Of a stretch of DNA of 64,000 nt, positions 18,525 to 27,906 are shown one piece after another. Numbering within the stretch: the first letter of the stretch is position 1; the number at the start of each line of letters is the position of its first letter. Location of the stretch: assembly GCA_003416985.1 (NCBI GenBank), contig QVIN01000002.1:372001-436000 (forward strand), in the 5' to 3' direction. The notes beneath the pieces were generated by a model. That model searched no databases, had not been told where the DNA came from, and was given only the letters and a program-made list of their open reading frames with translations. The DNA comes from Duganella sp. BJB480. GTDB lineage: Bacteria; Pseudomonadota; Gammaproteobacteria; Burkholderiales; Burkholderiaceae_D. The position numbers and the translations under genes are program-made.

Positions 18525-20846
18525 CTAGGCTCCTCGCGAGCGCCGCAGCGTCGCCATATACATGCTACCAGACAACTGCGACGTCTCGCCGGCGCCCGCC
18601 TCCGCGGCGTCGGCCGGCGGCCACGCGGGGCGGCCGCGCAGCGACAGATAGGTCGTCATCTCGGCCACCGCCAGCGGCCGGCTGTAGAAAAAGCCCTGCA
18701 CCTCGTCGCAGCGCTGGGTGCGCAGGAAGTCGAGCTGGCCGGCCGTCTCCACGCCCTCGGCGATCACCTTCAGGCCCAGCGTGTGCGCCATCGCGATGAT
18801 GGCGCGCACGATGGCGCCGTCGTTGCGGTCGTCCGGCAGGCCGGCCACGAAGGCGCGGTCGATCTTCAGGTAGTCGAGCGGAAAGCTCTTCAGATAGCTG
18901 AGCGAGGAATAGCCGGTGCCGAAGTCGTCCACCGCCAGCCGCACGCCGAGCGACTTGAGCGCGGCCAGCGTGCGCTGGGTGCGCCTGGCGTCGTGCATCA
19001 GCATGCTCTCGGTCAGCTCCAGCTCCAGCAGCCCGGGCGGCAGGCCGCTGGCCGCCAGCGCCGTCTCGACCACGCGCACCAGGTCGGCGTCGCGGAACTG
19101 GCGCGCCGACAGGTTGACGGCGACCGGCAGCGCGTGGCCGAAGCGGCGCCGCCAGTGCTCCGCCTGCTGGCAGGCCTGGCGCAGCACCCAGGCGCCGATC
19201 TGCAGGATCAGGCCGTTCTGTTCGGCCAGCGGGATGAATTCGGCCGGCCCCACCGCGCCGCGCCCCTTGCTGTGCCAGCGCAGCAGCGCCTCCATGCCGG
19301 CCGCGGCGCCGTCGACCAGGCCGGCGCGCGGCTGGTAGTGCAGCGACAGCTCGCCCTGGCGGATGGCGTAGCGCAGCGCGTTGCCGATCTCCACCCGGCG
19401 CCGGGTGCTGCTGTTCATCTCGGTCGTAAACAGCTGGTGGCGGCCGCCGCCCTCGGCCTTGGCGCGGCACATCGCGGCGTCGGCGTTGCCCAGCAGGGTG
19501 TCGGCGTCGCGGCCGTCGCGCGGCCACTGGGCGATGCCGATGCTGCAGGCCAGCGCCAGTTCGTAGTCGTCGATCTCGACCGGCCTGGCCAGCTGGCGCA
19601 GCAGGCCCCGCGCCAGGCGCGCCGCGGCGTCGCCGCCGCCCTCGACCACGATGGCGAACTCGTCGCCGCCGATGCGCGCCACCGCGTCGGCGTCGCCCAC
19701 CGCCTGGTCCAGCGCGGCGGCGCAGCGCACCAGCAGGCGGTCGCCCAGCGCGCGCCCGAGGCCGTCGTTGAGGTCGCGGAAGTGGTCCAGTCCGAGCAGC
19801 AGCACGGCCACCTCGCCGCCGTGCGCCTCGGCGCCGGCCAGCGCCAGCGACAGGCGGTCGCGGAAGCTGAGCCGGTTGGGCAGCGCGGTCAGCGGATCGC
19901 GCCGCGCCAGGAAGTTGAGCTGGGCCTGGTAATCGTGCAGCCGGGTGACGTCGCGGCCGATGCCGGCCAGGCGGCAGCCGGCGCGGCCGGGCACGCTCGA
20001 GCGCACCATCGTCACATGCAGGATGCAGCGGCCGGCGCCCAGCTCCAGCGGCAGTTCCTCGTCGACCGTCTCGCCGCGCTCGGCGCAGCGCTGGCAGGCG
20101 GCCTGCCAGCGCGCGCCGGCGGCCGCGCCGAACAGCTGCGACACCCGCTGGCCGGGAATGCCGGCGGCCGGCATGCCGGCCAGGCGGGCGAAGGCCGGAT
20201 TGACCTGCACGTAGCGGAACTGGCCGTCCTCGCCGCCCTCGATCAGGTACAGGGCGTCGGCGGCATAGTCGAAGATCTCCTGGTAGCCCAGCGTGCTGGC
20301 GGCCAGCGCCAGCTCGGCCGCGCGGCGCTCGGCCAGCTCGAACTGCAGGCGGCGATTGCTTTCCCTCAGTTCGGCGGTGCGCGCCTCCACCGCCTCGTGG
20401 ACGCCGCGGCGCAGCAGGCGCAGCTGCAGCTGCGCGCCCACCCTGGCCGCCAGCTCGTCCATCCGCAGGGGCTTGCGCACGCAGTCGACCGCGCCCAGCG
20501 CCAGCGCCTGGCGCTGGCTGGCGGCGTCCTGGCGGCCGGCCATGAAGATCACCGGGATCTGCGCGGTGCCGGCGCGCGCCTTCAGCTGCCGACACACTTC
20601 CAGGCCGTCCATGTCGGCCAGCGCCGCGCCCAGCAGGATCAGGTCGGGCTGGACCGCGTCGACCCGCGCCAGCGCCTCGGCGCCGTCGCGCACCGGCACC
20701 GGGCGGTAGCCGAGCGCGGTCAGACGGTCGGCCACGACAGCCAGCTTGTCCGGCTGCCCGTCCACAATCAGGATCGTATTACAGGGATGGGCCGGCGCGA
20801 CCCTCGTCCCGCCGGTAACGGCCTTCCTCATCACGGTGCTTTCCAT
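18525..20846 (-). CDS. Degenerate REC-PAS-GGDEF-EAL c-di-GMP protein
   Basis: A 773-residue protein. The receiver-like domain (22-140) has lost key residues: the acidic pair reads VDG and the phospho-acceptor position is Gly73 (LILLGAAL), so it is unlikely to be phosphorylated. A PAS domain follows (about 185-305), then GGDEF with intact motif at 393-397 but no RxxD inhibitory site, and EAL (EALLRW at 519) with DDFGTGYSS and the later EGVET box, so both activities are possible. An in-frame ATG at 20831 with GGAAAG upstream may be the real start. First gene of a three-gene run with the REC-kinase and hybrid kinase. Confidence 0.9.
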   Translation of the reverse strand: MESTVMRKAVTGGTRVAPAHPCNTILIVDGQPDKLAVVADRLTALGYRPVPVRDGAEALARVDAVQPDLILLGAALADMDGLEVCRQLKARAGTAQIPVIFMAGRQDAASQRQALALGAVDCVRKPLRMDELAARVGAQLQLRLLRRGVHEAVEARTAELRESNRRLQFELAERRAAELALAASTLGYQEIFDYAADALYLIEGGEDGQFRYVQVNPAFARLAGMPAAGIPGQRVSQLFGAAAGARWQAACQRCAERGETVDEELPLELGAGRCILHVTMVRSSVPGRAGCRLAGIGRDVTRLHDYQAQLNFLARRDPLTALPNRLSFRDRLSLALAGAEAHGGEVAVLLLGLDHFRDLNDGLGRALGDRLLVRCAAALDQAVGDADAVARIGGDEFAIVVEGGGDAAARLARGLLRQLARPVEIDDYELALACSIGIAQWPRDGRDADTLLGNADAAMCRAKAEGGGRHQLFTTEMNSSTRRRVEIGNALRYAIRQGELSLHYQPRAGLVDGAAAGMEALLRWHSKGRGAVGPAEFIPLAEQNGLILQIGAWVLRQACQQAEHWRRRFGHALPVAVNLSARQFRDADLVRVVETALAASGLPPGLLELELTESMLMHDARRTQRTLAALKSLGVRLAVDDFGTGYSSLSYLKSFPLDYLKIDRAFVAGLPDDRNDGAIVRAIIAMAHTLGLKVIAEGVETAGQLDFLRTQRCDEVQGFFYSRPLAVAEMTTYLSLRGRPAWPPADAAEAGAGETSQLSGSMYMATLRRSRGA

Positions 20847-20942
20847 TCAATGCCGATGGCGGTGACGCCAGCATCGCACGCCGCCGGCCACTTGGCCATC
20901 GGGCAATCTTGAAGCCCGTGTAAGACCGGCGGACGGCCGGGG

Positions 20943-21548
20943 TCAGGAAATCCCGACCCGGCGGCGGGCCAGCCAGCCCACGGCGGCCAGGCCGGCCAGC
21001 AGCATCGCATAGCCGGCCGGCTCGGGCACGGCGGCGGTGATCGTCACCTGTTCCAGGAAGGCGCCGCGGTTGTCGCCGCCGCGGTTGTGGAAGCTGAAGC
21101 CGTACACGCCGGCGCTGGCGGGGGTGAAGGTCACGCTCCGGGTCGACAGCGGCGCGTCCTGGGCGATCACGAAGCTCTGCTGCGTGCCGCCGAAGCTGAC
21201 GTCGACGGTGTCCGAACCCCAGCGGCGCTGGTTGCCGGCGATCTCGAAACTCATGGTGTAGGTGGCGCCGGCCCGCAGGCTGATGCTGTTGCTGAACACG
21301 CCGGCCTTGAGGCTGCTGCCGTCGAGGTCGATGTAATGGCCGTGGCCGGGCAGCTCGTTGTGCACGAAGCCCTGGCCGTCGACGTCGACCGTGCCGTCGG
21401 CGACGTGCCAGCCGTTGACGAAGGTGGTGACGTTGTCGCCGGTGTGGTCGCCGTCGAAATTGTCCGAGAACAGCGTGACGACGGCCGCCTGGGAGGCGGT
21501 GCTGGCCGCCAGCAGGGCGGCGGCGGCGCAGAACTTACGTAGAGACAT
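20943..21548 (-). CDS. PEP-CTERM sorting-domain exported protein
   Basis: A 201-residue exported protein. Signal peptide (ASTASQAA), a beta-rich body resembling carbohydrate-binding jelly rolls (FSDNFDGDHTGDN at the start), and a C-terminal PEP-CTERM anchor: VPEP, a hydrophobic stretch and WLARRR. Such proteins are processed by exosortase and often reach the surface or the exopolysaccharide matrix. The start at 21548 is supported by AGGAT; a longer frame starts at 21566. Transcribed alone, with a palindrome 91-106 nt upstream. Confidence 0.87.
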   Translation of the reverse strand: MSLRKFCAAAALLAASTASQAAVVTLFSDNFDGDHTGDNVTTFVNGWHVADGTVDVDGQGFVHNELPGHGHYIDLDGSSLKAGVFSNSISLRAGATYTMSFEIAGNQRRWGSDTVDVSFGGTQQSFVIAQDAPLSTRSVTFTPASAGVYGFSFHNRGGDNRGAFLEQVTITAAVPEPAGYAMLLAGLAAVGWLARRRVGIS

Positions 21549-21638
21549 GAGGTATCCTATATTCAAAAGGTAATTAAAGTTACCATTTGATAATACCAGT
21601 CCGCCGCCGGATGGCTATCGGGCGGGGATGATCCTGCC

Positions 21639-21654
21639 GTAGGGATTGCCCTAC
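21639..21654 (-). promoter_or_regulatory. GTAGGG-ATTG-CCCTAC palindrome upstream of the PEP-CTERM gene
   Basis: Perfect 6-bp inverted repeat with 4-nt centre, about 64 nt before a probable start site set by a TATTAT -10 (21590-21595, minus strand). Same core as the sites at 12082-12107 and 25289-25302. Confidence 0.5.
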
Positions 21655-21660
21655 CCCGCG

Positions 21661-22116
21661 CTACTTGCCCTTGTAGATGCCGGCTTCCAGGATGATGTCG
21701 CCGTGCTTGACGAAGTAGGTCGACTTCTTCTCGATCTCGCCGGTGTTCGGGTTGTTGTAGCGGTAGTCCACCCAGCCCTTGCCCTTGGCCGCGGCCTGGT
21801 CGATGATCTCCTTGCGGAACAGCTTGCCGTCCGCGTCGGGCAGCACCACCATGTTCTTGCCGACCAGCTTGGGATTGGTCGGATGGGCCAGCTGGGTGCC
21901 GTCCAGCGCCCGCACCGTCAGGTAGGTGGTGTCGGTGACGAACTCGGGGTTCTTGTTGTTGACCTCCTTGATCAGGGCCTCCTTGCCGTTCTTCTGCAGG
22001 TAGGCGGCGCCCTTGTCCACCATCGCGATGGCGGCGGCGGCGTTGTCGGCGGCGCGCGCCGGCGCGTAGGCCAGCGCCGAGGTGGCAAGCAACATCGCGA
22101 CGATCGTATTTTTCAT
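21661..22116 (-). CDS. Periplasmic single-Cache domain protein
   Basis: A 151-residue protein: signal peptide ending ARAADN, then a stand-alone small Cache-type sensor fold (KGWVDYRYNNPNTGEIEKKSTYF is the typical core, here described across about 110-135). Cache domains bind small metabolites and usually sit in chemoreceptors or kinases; a free one could be a ligand-binding subunit. GGAGA precedes the ATG. It lies between the PEP-CTERM gene and a diguanylate cyclase; a signalling role is inferred. Confidence 0.82.
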   Translation of the reverse strand: MKNTIVAMLLATSALAYAPARAADNAAAAIAMVDKGAAYLQKNGKEALIKEVNNKNPEFVTDTTYLTVRALDGTQLAHPTNPKLVGKNMVVLPDADGKLFRKEIIDQAAAKGKGWVDYRYNNPNTGEIEKKSTYFVKHGDIILEAGIYKGK

Positions 22117-22257
22117 GGCCTGTCTCCGAAAGAATGTATGCGCCGCTGCGTCGGCGGCGGCCCCACTATAGCAGTTCCCCGCCCGCCACCGCTGGGCTCC
22201 CTGCTACGTAGTTTCCCTCATCGCGCCCCTCGCGGCCGGCCGCATCGCCGGGCGACG

Positions 22258-25194
22258 TCAGGCGGCACCCTCGCGCAGGTCGTCGTCGGCGTATTCGACC
22301 CGGTTGCGCCCCAGCGCCTTGGCGCGGTACAAGGCCTGGTCGGCGCGCCCCACCAGTTCGCCCGCCGCGGCCGGCCTGGCCGGATCGAATTGCGCGACCC
22401 CAAAGCTGGCGCTCACCGGCAGCGGCCCCGGCCCGCCCAGGTCGACCGGCGAGGCCGCGATCGCCCACCGCATGGCCTCCACCCGCGCCGCGCCGTCGGG
22501 CCGCGCCAGGTCGGGCAACAACACCAGGAATTCCTCGCCGCCGTAGCGGCCCACCAGATCATACGGCCGCACACAGGCGCCCAGCCGCGCCACCACCTCG
22601 CGCAGCACGGCGTCGCCGGCCGGATGGCCGTAGGTGTCGTTGATCCGCTTGAAGTGATCCAGGTCGAGCAGGACCAGCAAAAAGTGCGCGCCCTCGCGCT
22701 GCGCCTTCAGTATCGCCTGCTCCAGCATTTCCAGCATCGCCATCCGGTTCCACGCCTTGGTCAGGCCGTCGCGCAGCGCGCGTTCGCGCAAGGCTTCCTG
22801 CGACAGCTCCAGTTCGCGCGTGCGCTCCTCCAGCTGGCGGGTGCGCTCGCGCACCAGGCCCTCCATGCGCGCGTTGCTGGCGCGCAGGCCGCGCACGCGG
22901 TAGCGGTAGGCCAGCCACAAGGCGACGGCGGCGGCGGCCAGGCACGACAGGTGGAACGCCGTGGTGCGCCACCAGGGCGGCGCGATGGTGAAGCCCAGTT
23001 CCTGCGTCGCCGACATGCTCTGCGTATCGATGTTCTCGACCGCGTACTGCAGCCGGTAGCTACCCGGCGGCAGCGCCGGGTAGCGCAGCATCGGCGTGGC
23101 CGAACTTGACCACTCCTGCTCCAGCCCCGCCATCCGGTAGCGGAAACGCAGGGCGCCCCGGTGCTCGTAGCTCAGGCTGGCCATGGTGAACTGCAACGAA
23201 CCGGACGACCAGGCCAGCGTGTCGTCGTTATGCAGCGGCAGCACCGCGCCGTCGCGCACCACCGCCTCGACGATCGCCGACAGCCGGTGCGGCGCGAACA
23301 GGCGCTCGGGATGCAGGATGTGCGAGGCGCCGTTCGGGGTCGGCAGCCACAGCGTGCCGTCCTTGTCCTCGTAGAACGAGCGGGGAATGGTGCTGTCCCA
23401 TACCAGCCCGTCGTTGCTGTCGAACAGGCGCCACTGTTGCTTGTTCCACGCCAGCAGGCCGGCATCGGTCCCCAGCCAAAGCCAGCCGCGGCTGTCCTCA
23501 TGGATGGACGCCAGGCTCTTGTCGCGCAACAGCGGCACCCGCACCTCGTGCTTCGCCAGGCCCGCCGCGCCCACCTCCACGCGCCACAGCCCGGCCGTCC
23601 CCCGCCCCAGCCACAGGGAACCGTCGGCGGAGCAGCTCATCGAGTCGAAATCGGTCTGCCCTTCCGTCCTCAACGGATAACTGTCCCAGCGGCCCGCGCG
23701 GCGGCGCCACAAGGTGGTGTCGGTCAGGAACCACAGCGTGCCGTCGTGGCTCTGGCAGCTGTGCCGCGTCATTTCGGTCAGCAGGCTGCTGCCGGCCGCC
23801 AGTCCGGCCGGCCGGGCCGGCGCCGCGCCGTCGCCGGGCCGTTCCAGCACATACAGTCCGTCGCCGGTACTGATCCACAAGCGCCCGTCGCGGTCGGCCA
23901 GCAGCCGGAAGATAATCGGCAGCGACGCCACCGGCACCTCGCCGCCGCCGCGTCCATCGTCGCGGGCCAACATGCCGCCATAACTGCCGGCCCACAGCCG
24001 GCCCTGGGCGTCCATCGCCTGGCTGCTCCACTGCTGGGACGCGTGGCCCGGCTCCGGCGCGGCCGGCGCGGTGTCGCCGGCGCCCAGGCGCGCCATGCCC
24101 GAGCGCGTGCCGATGCGCATCCTGCCGGCGCCATCGCGCAGGAAGGAGATCACGCTGTCGTCGGGCAGCCCTTGCGCCTTGGTCCAGTTTTCCCAGTTGT
24201 CGTAGCCGAGCCAGCGCACCAGGCCATGCCCGGCCGTCCCCAGCCACATTCCGTGGTCGCGGTCGGACAGCATCGCCAACACGCCGCCGCCCTTCTTGAG
24301 GCCATTGCGGCTGTCGAAGAATTCCCAGCGCCCCCCGCTCCAGCGCGCCACGCCGTCGTCGGTGCTGGCCAGCACGCGGTGCTCCGCGTCCTCCGTCAAC
24401 GCCACGCCGATCACCGCTTTGCGCATCACCTCGCCGGGCGGGGTGCGGTCGACGAAACGCGTCGCGCCCCGTTCCAGCACCACGATGTGGCTGCCCCCGC
24501 GCGCCCACAGCGCGCCGTCCGCCATGCGGGCGATGTTGTACCAGTGGTCGTCCGGCACGCCGGCGGCGCGGTCCCATACCCGCACCCCGCGCGTCCCGGC
24601 CTGGCACAGCGCGCGGTCGCATCCGAGCCATAGTCCGCCATCCGCCTCGCCCCATACGCTGTCGACCTGGTCCAGCGCAGGCAGGCGCCGGCGCTGGTCC
24701 GCCGAAAAATGGGGACGCGCGGCGGGATGGCCGTCCGCCACCGTCACCTGGAACACGCGCCCGCCGCTCACCACCATCGCGCCGCCGTCCGGCCCCGCGG
24801 ACATCGGCTGATCCGCCGCCACCGGCACCTGCTTGCCGTCGTAGGGCGCCGCGACCAGGCGCTCGCCGTCCAGCAGGTAGGTGCCCTCGTTGGTGCCCAC
24901 CCATAGGCGCTGGCGCGCGTCGGTCACCAGGCCGGTGATTTGCGTGTCGGCCAATCCGTCGCCCCTGGCGTAGCGGCGGAACGCCGCGCCGTTGTAACGG
25001 AACAGGCCATTGTCGGTGCCGACCCACAGATAGCCGGCCCGGTCCTGCGCCAGCGCGTTGATCGACAGGTTGGCCAGGCCTTCCTGCCGCGTCAGATAGT
25101 GCAACGGCAGTTGCTGGGCGGGGACGAGACAGGGCCAGGCCCAGCTCAGGAGGAAGACGAACGCCGCGGACAGCCGCTGTGGATTGAATGACAT
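22258..25194 (-). CDS. Periplasmic propeller diguanylate cyclase (second paralogue)
   Basis: A 978-residue protein with the same layout as the one at 9094-12003: signal peptide (LVPAQQ), Reg_prop propellers, Y_Y_Y domain, one membrane span (about 747-765), a longer coiled coil (about 775-805) and GGDEF. GGEEF at about 885 and the RxxD site (RPYD) are intact. The N-terminal blades are strikingly alike in the two proteins (QQLPL, GLANL, ALAQDR), which suggests gene duplication. A palindrome lies 95-108 nt upstream. Role: synthesis of c-di-GMP on a periplasmic cue. Confidence 0.92.
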   Translation of the reverse strand: MSFNPQRLSAAFVFLLSWAWPCLVPAQQLPLHYLTRQEGLANLSINALAQDRAGYLWVGTDNGLFRYNGAAFRRYARGDGLADTQITGLVTDARQRLWVGTNEGTYLLDGERLVAAPYDGKQVPVAADQPMSAGPDGGAMVVSGGRVFQVTVADGHPAARPHFSADQRRRLPALDQVDSVWGEADGGLWLGCDRALCQAGTRGVRVWDRAAGVPDDHWYNIARMADGALWARGGSHIVVLERGATRFVDRTPPGEVMRKAVIGVALTEDAEHRVLASTDDGVARWSGGRWEFFDSRNGLKKGGGVLAMLSDRDHGMWLGTAGHGLVRWLGYDNWENWTKAQGLPDDSVISFLRDGAGRMRIGTRSGMARLGAGDTAPAAPEPGHASQQWSSQAMDAQGRLWAGSYGGMLARDDGRGGGEVPVASLPIIFRLLADRDGRLWISTGDGLYVLERPGDGAAPARPAGLAAGSSLLTEMTRHSCQSHDGTLWFLTDTTLWRRRAGRWDSYPLRTEGQTDFDSMSCSADGSLWLGRGTAGLWRVEVGAAGLAKHEVRVPLLRDKSLASIHEDSRGWLWLGTDAGLLAWNKQQWRLFDSNDGLVWDSTIPRSFYEDKDGTLWLPTPNGASHILHPERLFAPHRLSAIVEAVVRDGAVLPLHNDDTLAWSSGSLQFTMASLSYEHRGALRFRYRMAGLEQEWSSSATPMLRYPALPPGSYRLQYAVENIDTQSMSATQELGFTIAPPWWRTTAFHLSCLAAAAVALWLAYRYRVRGLRASNARMEGLVRERTRQLEERTRELELSQEALRERALRDGLTKAWNRMAMLEMLEQAILKAQREGAHFLLVLLDLDHFKRINDTYGHPAGDAVLREVVARLGACVRPYDLVGRYGGEEFLVLLPDLARPDGAARVEAMRWAIAASPVDLGGPGPLPVSASFGVAQFDPARPAAAGELVGRADQALYRAKALGRNRVEYADDDLREGAA

Positions 25195-25288
25195 GGTTGC
25201 ACACTGAAGAACGCGTATCGGTCCATTATCGTCCCTTTGAAACCTCGGCGATATCAGGATGCACCTGAAACGGGGTAAGGCTGCGCCC

Positions 25289-25302
25289 TAGGGAAATCCC
25301 TA
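25289..25302 (-). promoter_or_regulatory. TAGGG-AAAT-CCCTA palindrome upstream of the second diguanylate cyclase
   Basis: Perfect inverted repeat between the MFS stop and the cyclase start. A -10-like GATAAT lies at 25224-25229 (minus strand) without a recognisable -35, as expected of an activator-dependent promoter. Confidence 0.5.
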
Positions 25303-25318
25303 CCCCGGCATCGCCGGC

Positions 25319-26674
25319 CTACGGATTCCCCAGTTCATGCATCGGCAGGCGGAAGGTCTCGCGCGCGGTCGCCACCGAGATCGCCGCCACCACGCTGGTG
25401 GCCGTGACAAAGGCCGCCACCGGGATCCAGCCGCCAGGCCCCGGCTGCAGCACCGCCGCGCTGATGGTCGGCGCGAAGCCGCCCAGCGCGAAGCCGACCT
25501 GGGTGCCGATCGCCATGCCGGACAGGCGCACGCGGGTGCTGAACATCTCGCCGTACAGCGACGGCCAGACGCCGTTGGCCGCGCTGTACACCACGCCCGA
25601 CAGCAGCAGGCCGAAGGTAAACACCAGCGGCAGGTTGACCGTGCTGATGCTCCACATGTAGGGCCAGATCAGCGCCGCCGATCCCAGCGCGCCGAAGATG
25701 AACACCGGCTTGCGGCCGACGCGGTCCGACAACGCGGCGAACAGCGGTATCGCGCCCAGCGCCACCACGTTGGCCAGCACCAGCACCGTCAGCATGGTGG
25801 AGCGCGGAATGTGCATGGTGTTGACGGCGTAGGACAGCGTGAACACGCTGAAGATCGTGCTCACCACCGACACCAGCGCGGCGAAGATCACCCGCAGCAG
25901 GTTGGCCTTGTGGTCGCGGAACAGCAGCGCCAGCGGCATGCGGCTCGGCTTGTGGCCGGATTCCTCGGCGAAGGCCGGGGTCTCGGGCAAGGTGCGGCGC
26001 ACCCACATGCCGACCGCCACCACGATGGCGCTCAGGAAGAAGGGAATGCGCCAGCCCCAGGACAGCAGCTGCTCCTCCGGCAGCGCGGACAGCGGCAGGA
26101 ATACCAGCGTCGCCAGGATCAGGCCCGCCTGCGTGCCGCTCAGCGTGAAGCTGGTGAAGAACGCGCGGCGGTGCGCCGGCGCGTGCTCCAGCGTCATCGA
26201 GTTGGCGCCGGCCTGTTCGCCCGCCGCCGAAATCCCCTGCAGCATGCGCAGCACCACCAGCATGATGGGCGCGGCGATGCCGACCTGGCCGTAGGTCGGC
26301 AGCAGGCCGACCAGGAAGGTTGAAATCCCCATCAGCAGCAGGGTGAAGGTCAGCACGCGCTTGCGGCCGTAGCGGTCGCCCACGTGGCCCAGCAGCACCG
26401 CGCCGAACGGCCGCGTGACATAGCCGACGCCGAAGGTGGCGAAGGCCGCCACCGTGGCCGTCGCCGGATCGAAGGCGGGGAAGAAGATTTTACCGAACAC
26501 CAGCGCCGCCGCCGTGCCGTAGATGAAGAAGTCGTAGTACTCGACCGCGCTGCCGATCCAGCTGGCGAAGGCCGCCTTGCGCGGCGAGCGTGCCGGCGCC
26601 GTTGTGTTGCCCGCGGCGCCTGCCGCCTTGGCTATCTTGTCGGCCTTGTCTCTTGTCGTTGCTGCTGCTGTCAT
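25319..26674 (-). CDS. MFS transporter, metabolite:H+ symporter (ShiA/MHS-like)
   Basis: A 451-residue permease with 12 predicted spans and a long hydrophilic N-terminus. The A-like loop motif GHVGDRYGRKRVL and its repeat in the second half (SDRVGRKP) are clear, and the SWIGSAVEYYDFFIYG opening is typical of the MHS family of shikimate, alpha-ketoglutarate and citrate symporters. It is the last gene of the shikimate/quinate cluster, 30 nt after the porin, so shikimate or quinate uptake is the likely job. Confidence 0.87.
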   Translation of the reverse strand: MTAAATTRDKADKIAKAAGAAGNTTAPARSPRKAAFASWIGSAVEYYDFFIYGTAAALVFGKIFFPAFDPATATVAAFATFGVGYVTRPFGAVLLGHVGDRYGRKRVLTFTLLLMGISTFLVGLLPTYGQVGIAAPIMLVVLRMLQGISAAGEQAGANSMTLEHAPAHRRAFFTSFTLSGTQAGLILATLVFLPLSALPEEQLLSWGWRIPFFLSAIVVAVGMWVRRTLPETPAFAEESGHKPSRMPLALLFRDHKANLLRVIFAALVSVVSTIFSVFTLSYAVNTMHIPRSTMLTVLVLANVVALGAIPLFAALSDRVGRKPVFIFGALGSAALIWPYMWSISTVNLPLVFTFGLLLSGVVYSAANGVWPSLYGEMFSTRVRLSGMAIGTQVGFALGGFAPTISAAVLQPGPGGWIPVAAFVTATSVVAAISVATARETFRLPMHELGNP

Positions 26675-26704
26675 GTCGTCCTCCAGATGGTTATTGTAGT
26701 TGGG

Positions 26705-27829
26705 TTAAAACTTGTGCAGGATGCCGGCCTGCAGGCCGGTCAAATGTTTGCCGTTGATGTCGGCGCCTGCCAGGTTGGCCGAAGGTCCGGCCGAGCCGCT
26801 GAAGCGGAAGCCGGCGTTGGCCTGGTTCCGCATCTCGCTGGCGAAGCCGTACAGCGTGGTGCGCTTGGACAGCTCGTAGTACGCGCCCACGTTGGTCCCG
26901 CGCGCGCCGGCGTCGCCGCCGGAGGTGTCGTGGATCACGCCATACAAGGCCCCCACCCTCAGCCGGCTGTTGATGCGGTAGTCGGCCGAAATCTGATAGA
27001 GGTTGTAGTAGCGGGCGGCGTTGCGGTCGGTGCCGGCGAAGAAGTTGGTCGGGTTGCTGACGTTGTTGAGGATGACGCCCGCGTTCAGGCCATTGGCGTT
27101 GGACGTGGAGTTGTTGCTGCGCGCCGCCGCCAGGTAGATGGTGCCGCCGCCGTATTGGTAGTCGGCGTAGACGTTGTGGTACACCACCTTGTCCCCCACC
27201 GTGGCGGTGACGGTGTTCGGGCTGGCCTGCAAGCCGGCGTAGCCCGCGCGCCAAGGCCCGTTGCGGTAGTCCAGCGCCAGCTGGTAGATCGGGCTGTTGC
27301 CGCGCGTGGCGCCGCCGTTTTCCGGCAGCGCGTAGTGCAGCACCAGCTGCGCGCCCGCCAGGCGCGGCGTGCGGTAGGACAGGTCGTTGTCGTAGCGCGA
27401 AGGAATGCCGAAGGTGTTGAACAAGGAGCCGAAGGTGGTGCGGTCGGTATAGTCGATGGCGCCGCCGATCAGGAAGATCTCCGTGTTCTGGCGGCCGATG
27501 CGGTACTCGCCGCTGGGCGCCTCGATGCCCACCCACGACTGGCGGTCGAACAGGCGCGTGGTGTCGGCGCCGGTCCCCGTGTCGGCGTTGACGCCCTGCT
27601 CCAGCGTGAACTTCACCTTGTAGCCGCCGCCGATGTCCTCCGTGCCGCGAAAACCGAGGCGGCTGCGCAGGATGGCGCCGTCGTTCAGGCCCGTGATGTG
27701 GGCGCCGCTGCTGCTGCGGATGTAGCCGATGTATTCGTCGAAATTGCCGTAGATTTCAACGTTGGACTGCGCCTGGGCGGCCGCCTGCCATGCCGCCATG
27801 CAGGCCAGCGCGATTGCTTGCTTCTTCAT
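26705..27829 (-). CDS. Gram-negative trimeric porin
   Basis: A 374-residue outer-membrane porin of the betaproteobacterial general porin family. It has a signal peptide (AAAQAQS), an N-terminal strand NVEIYGNFDEYIGY, the GFRGTEDIGGGYKVKF signature, alternating aromatic strands and a terminal Phe (ILHKF) for BAM insertion. It sits between aroQ and the transporter, so it probably provides outer-membrane entry for aromatic acids. Confidence 0.9.
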   Translation of the reverse strand: MKKQAIALACMAAWQAAAQAQSNVEIYGNFDEYIGYIRSSSGAHITGLNDGAILRSRLGFRGTEDIGGGYKVKFTLEQGVNADTGTGADTTRLFDRQSWVGIEAPSGEYRIGRQNTEIFLIGGAIDYTDRTTFGSLFNTFGIPSRYDNDLSYRTPRLAGAQLVLHYALPENGGATRGNSPIYQLALDYRNGPWRAGYAGLQASPNTVTATVGDKVVYHNVYADYQYGGGTIYLAAARSNNSTSNANGLNAGVILNNVSNPTNFFAGTDRNAARYYNLYQISADYRINSRLRVGALYGVIHDTSGGDAGARGTNVGAYYELSKRTTLYGFASEMRNQANAGFRFSGSAGPSANLAGADINGKHLTGLQAGILHKF

Positions 27830-27906
27830 TTAATCTCCGTATTATTTATATCGTTATGTGTGCTGCTGGTTTCCCCCGGTGCTGCCGCGAAGCGAGGGGC
27901 TTCGTT

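Noticed and set aside
22200-22216. Another possible GTAGGG-type palindrome upstream of the Cache gene (CTACGTAGTTTCCCTCA)
   Set aside because: Only one CCCT half and different spacing; too degenerate to include with the other sites.
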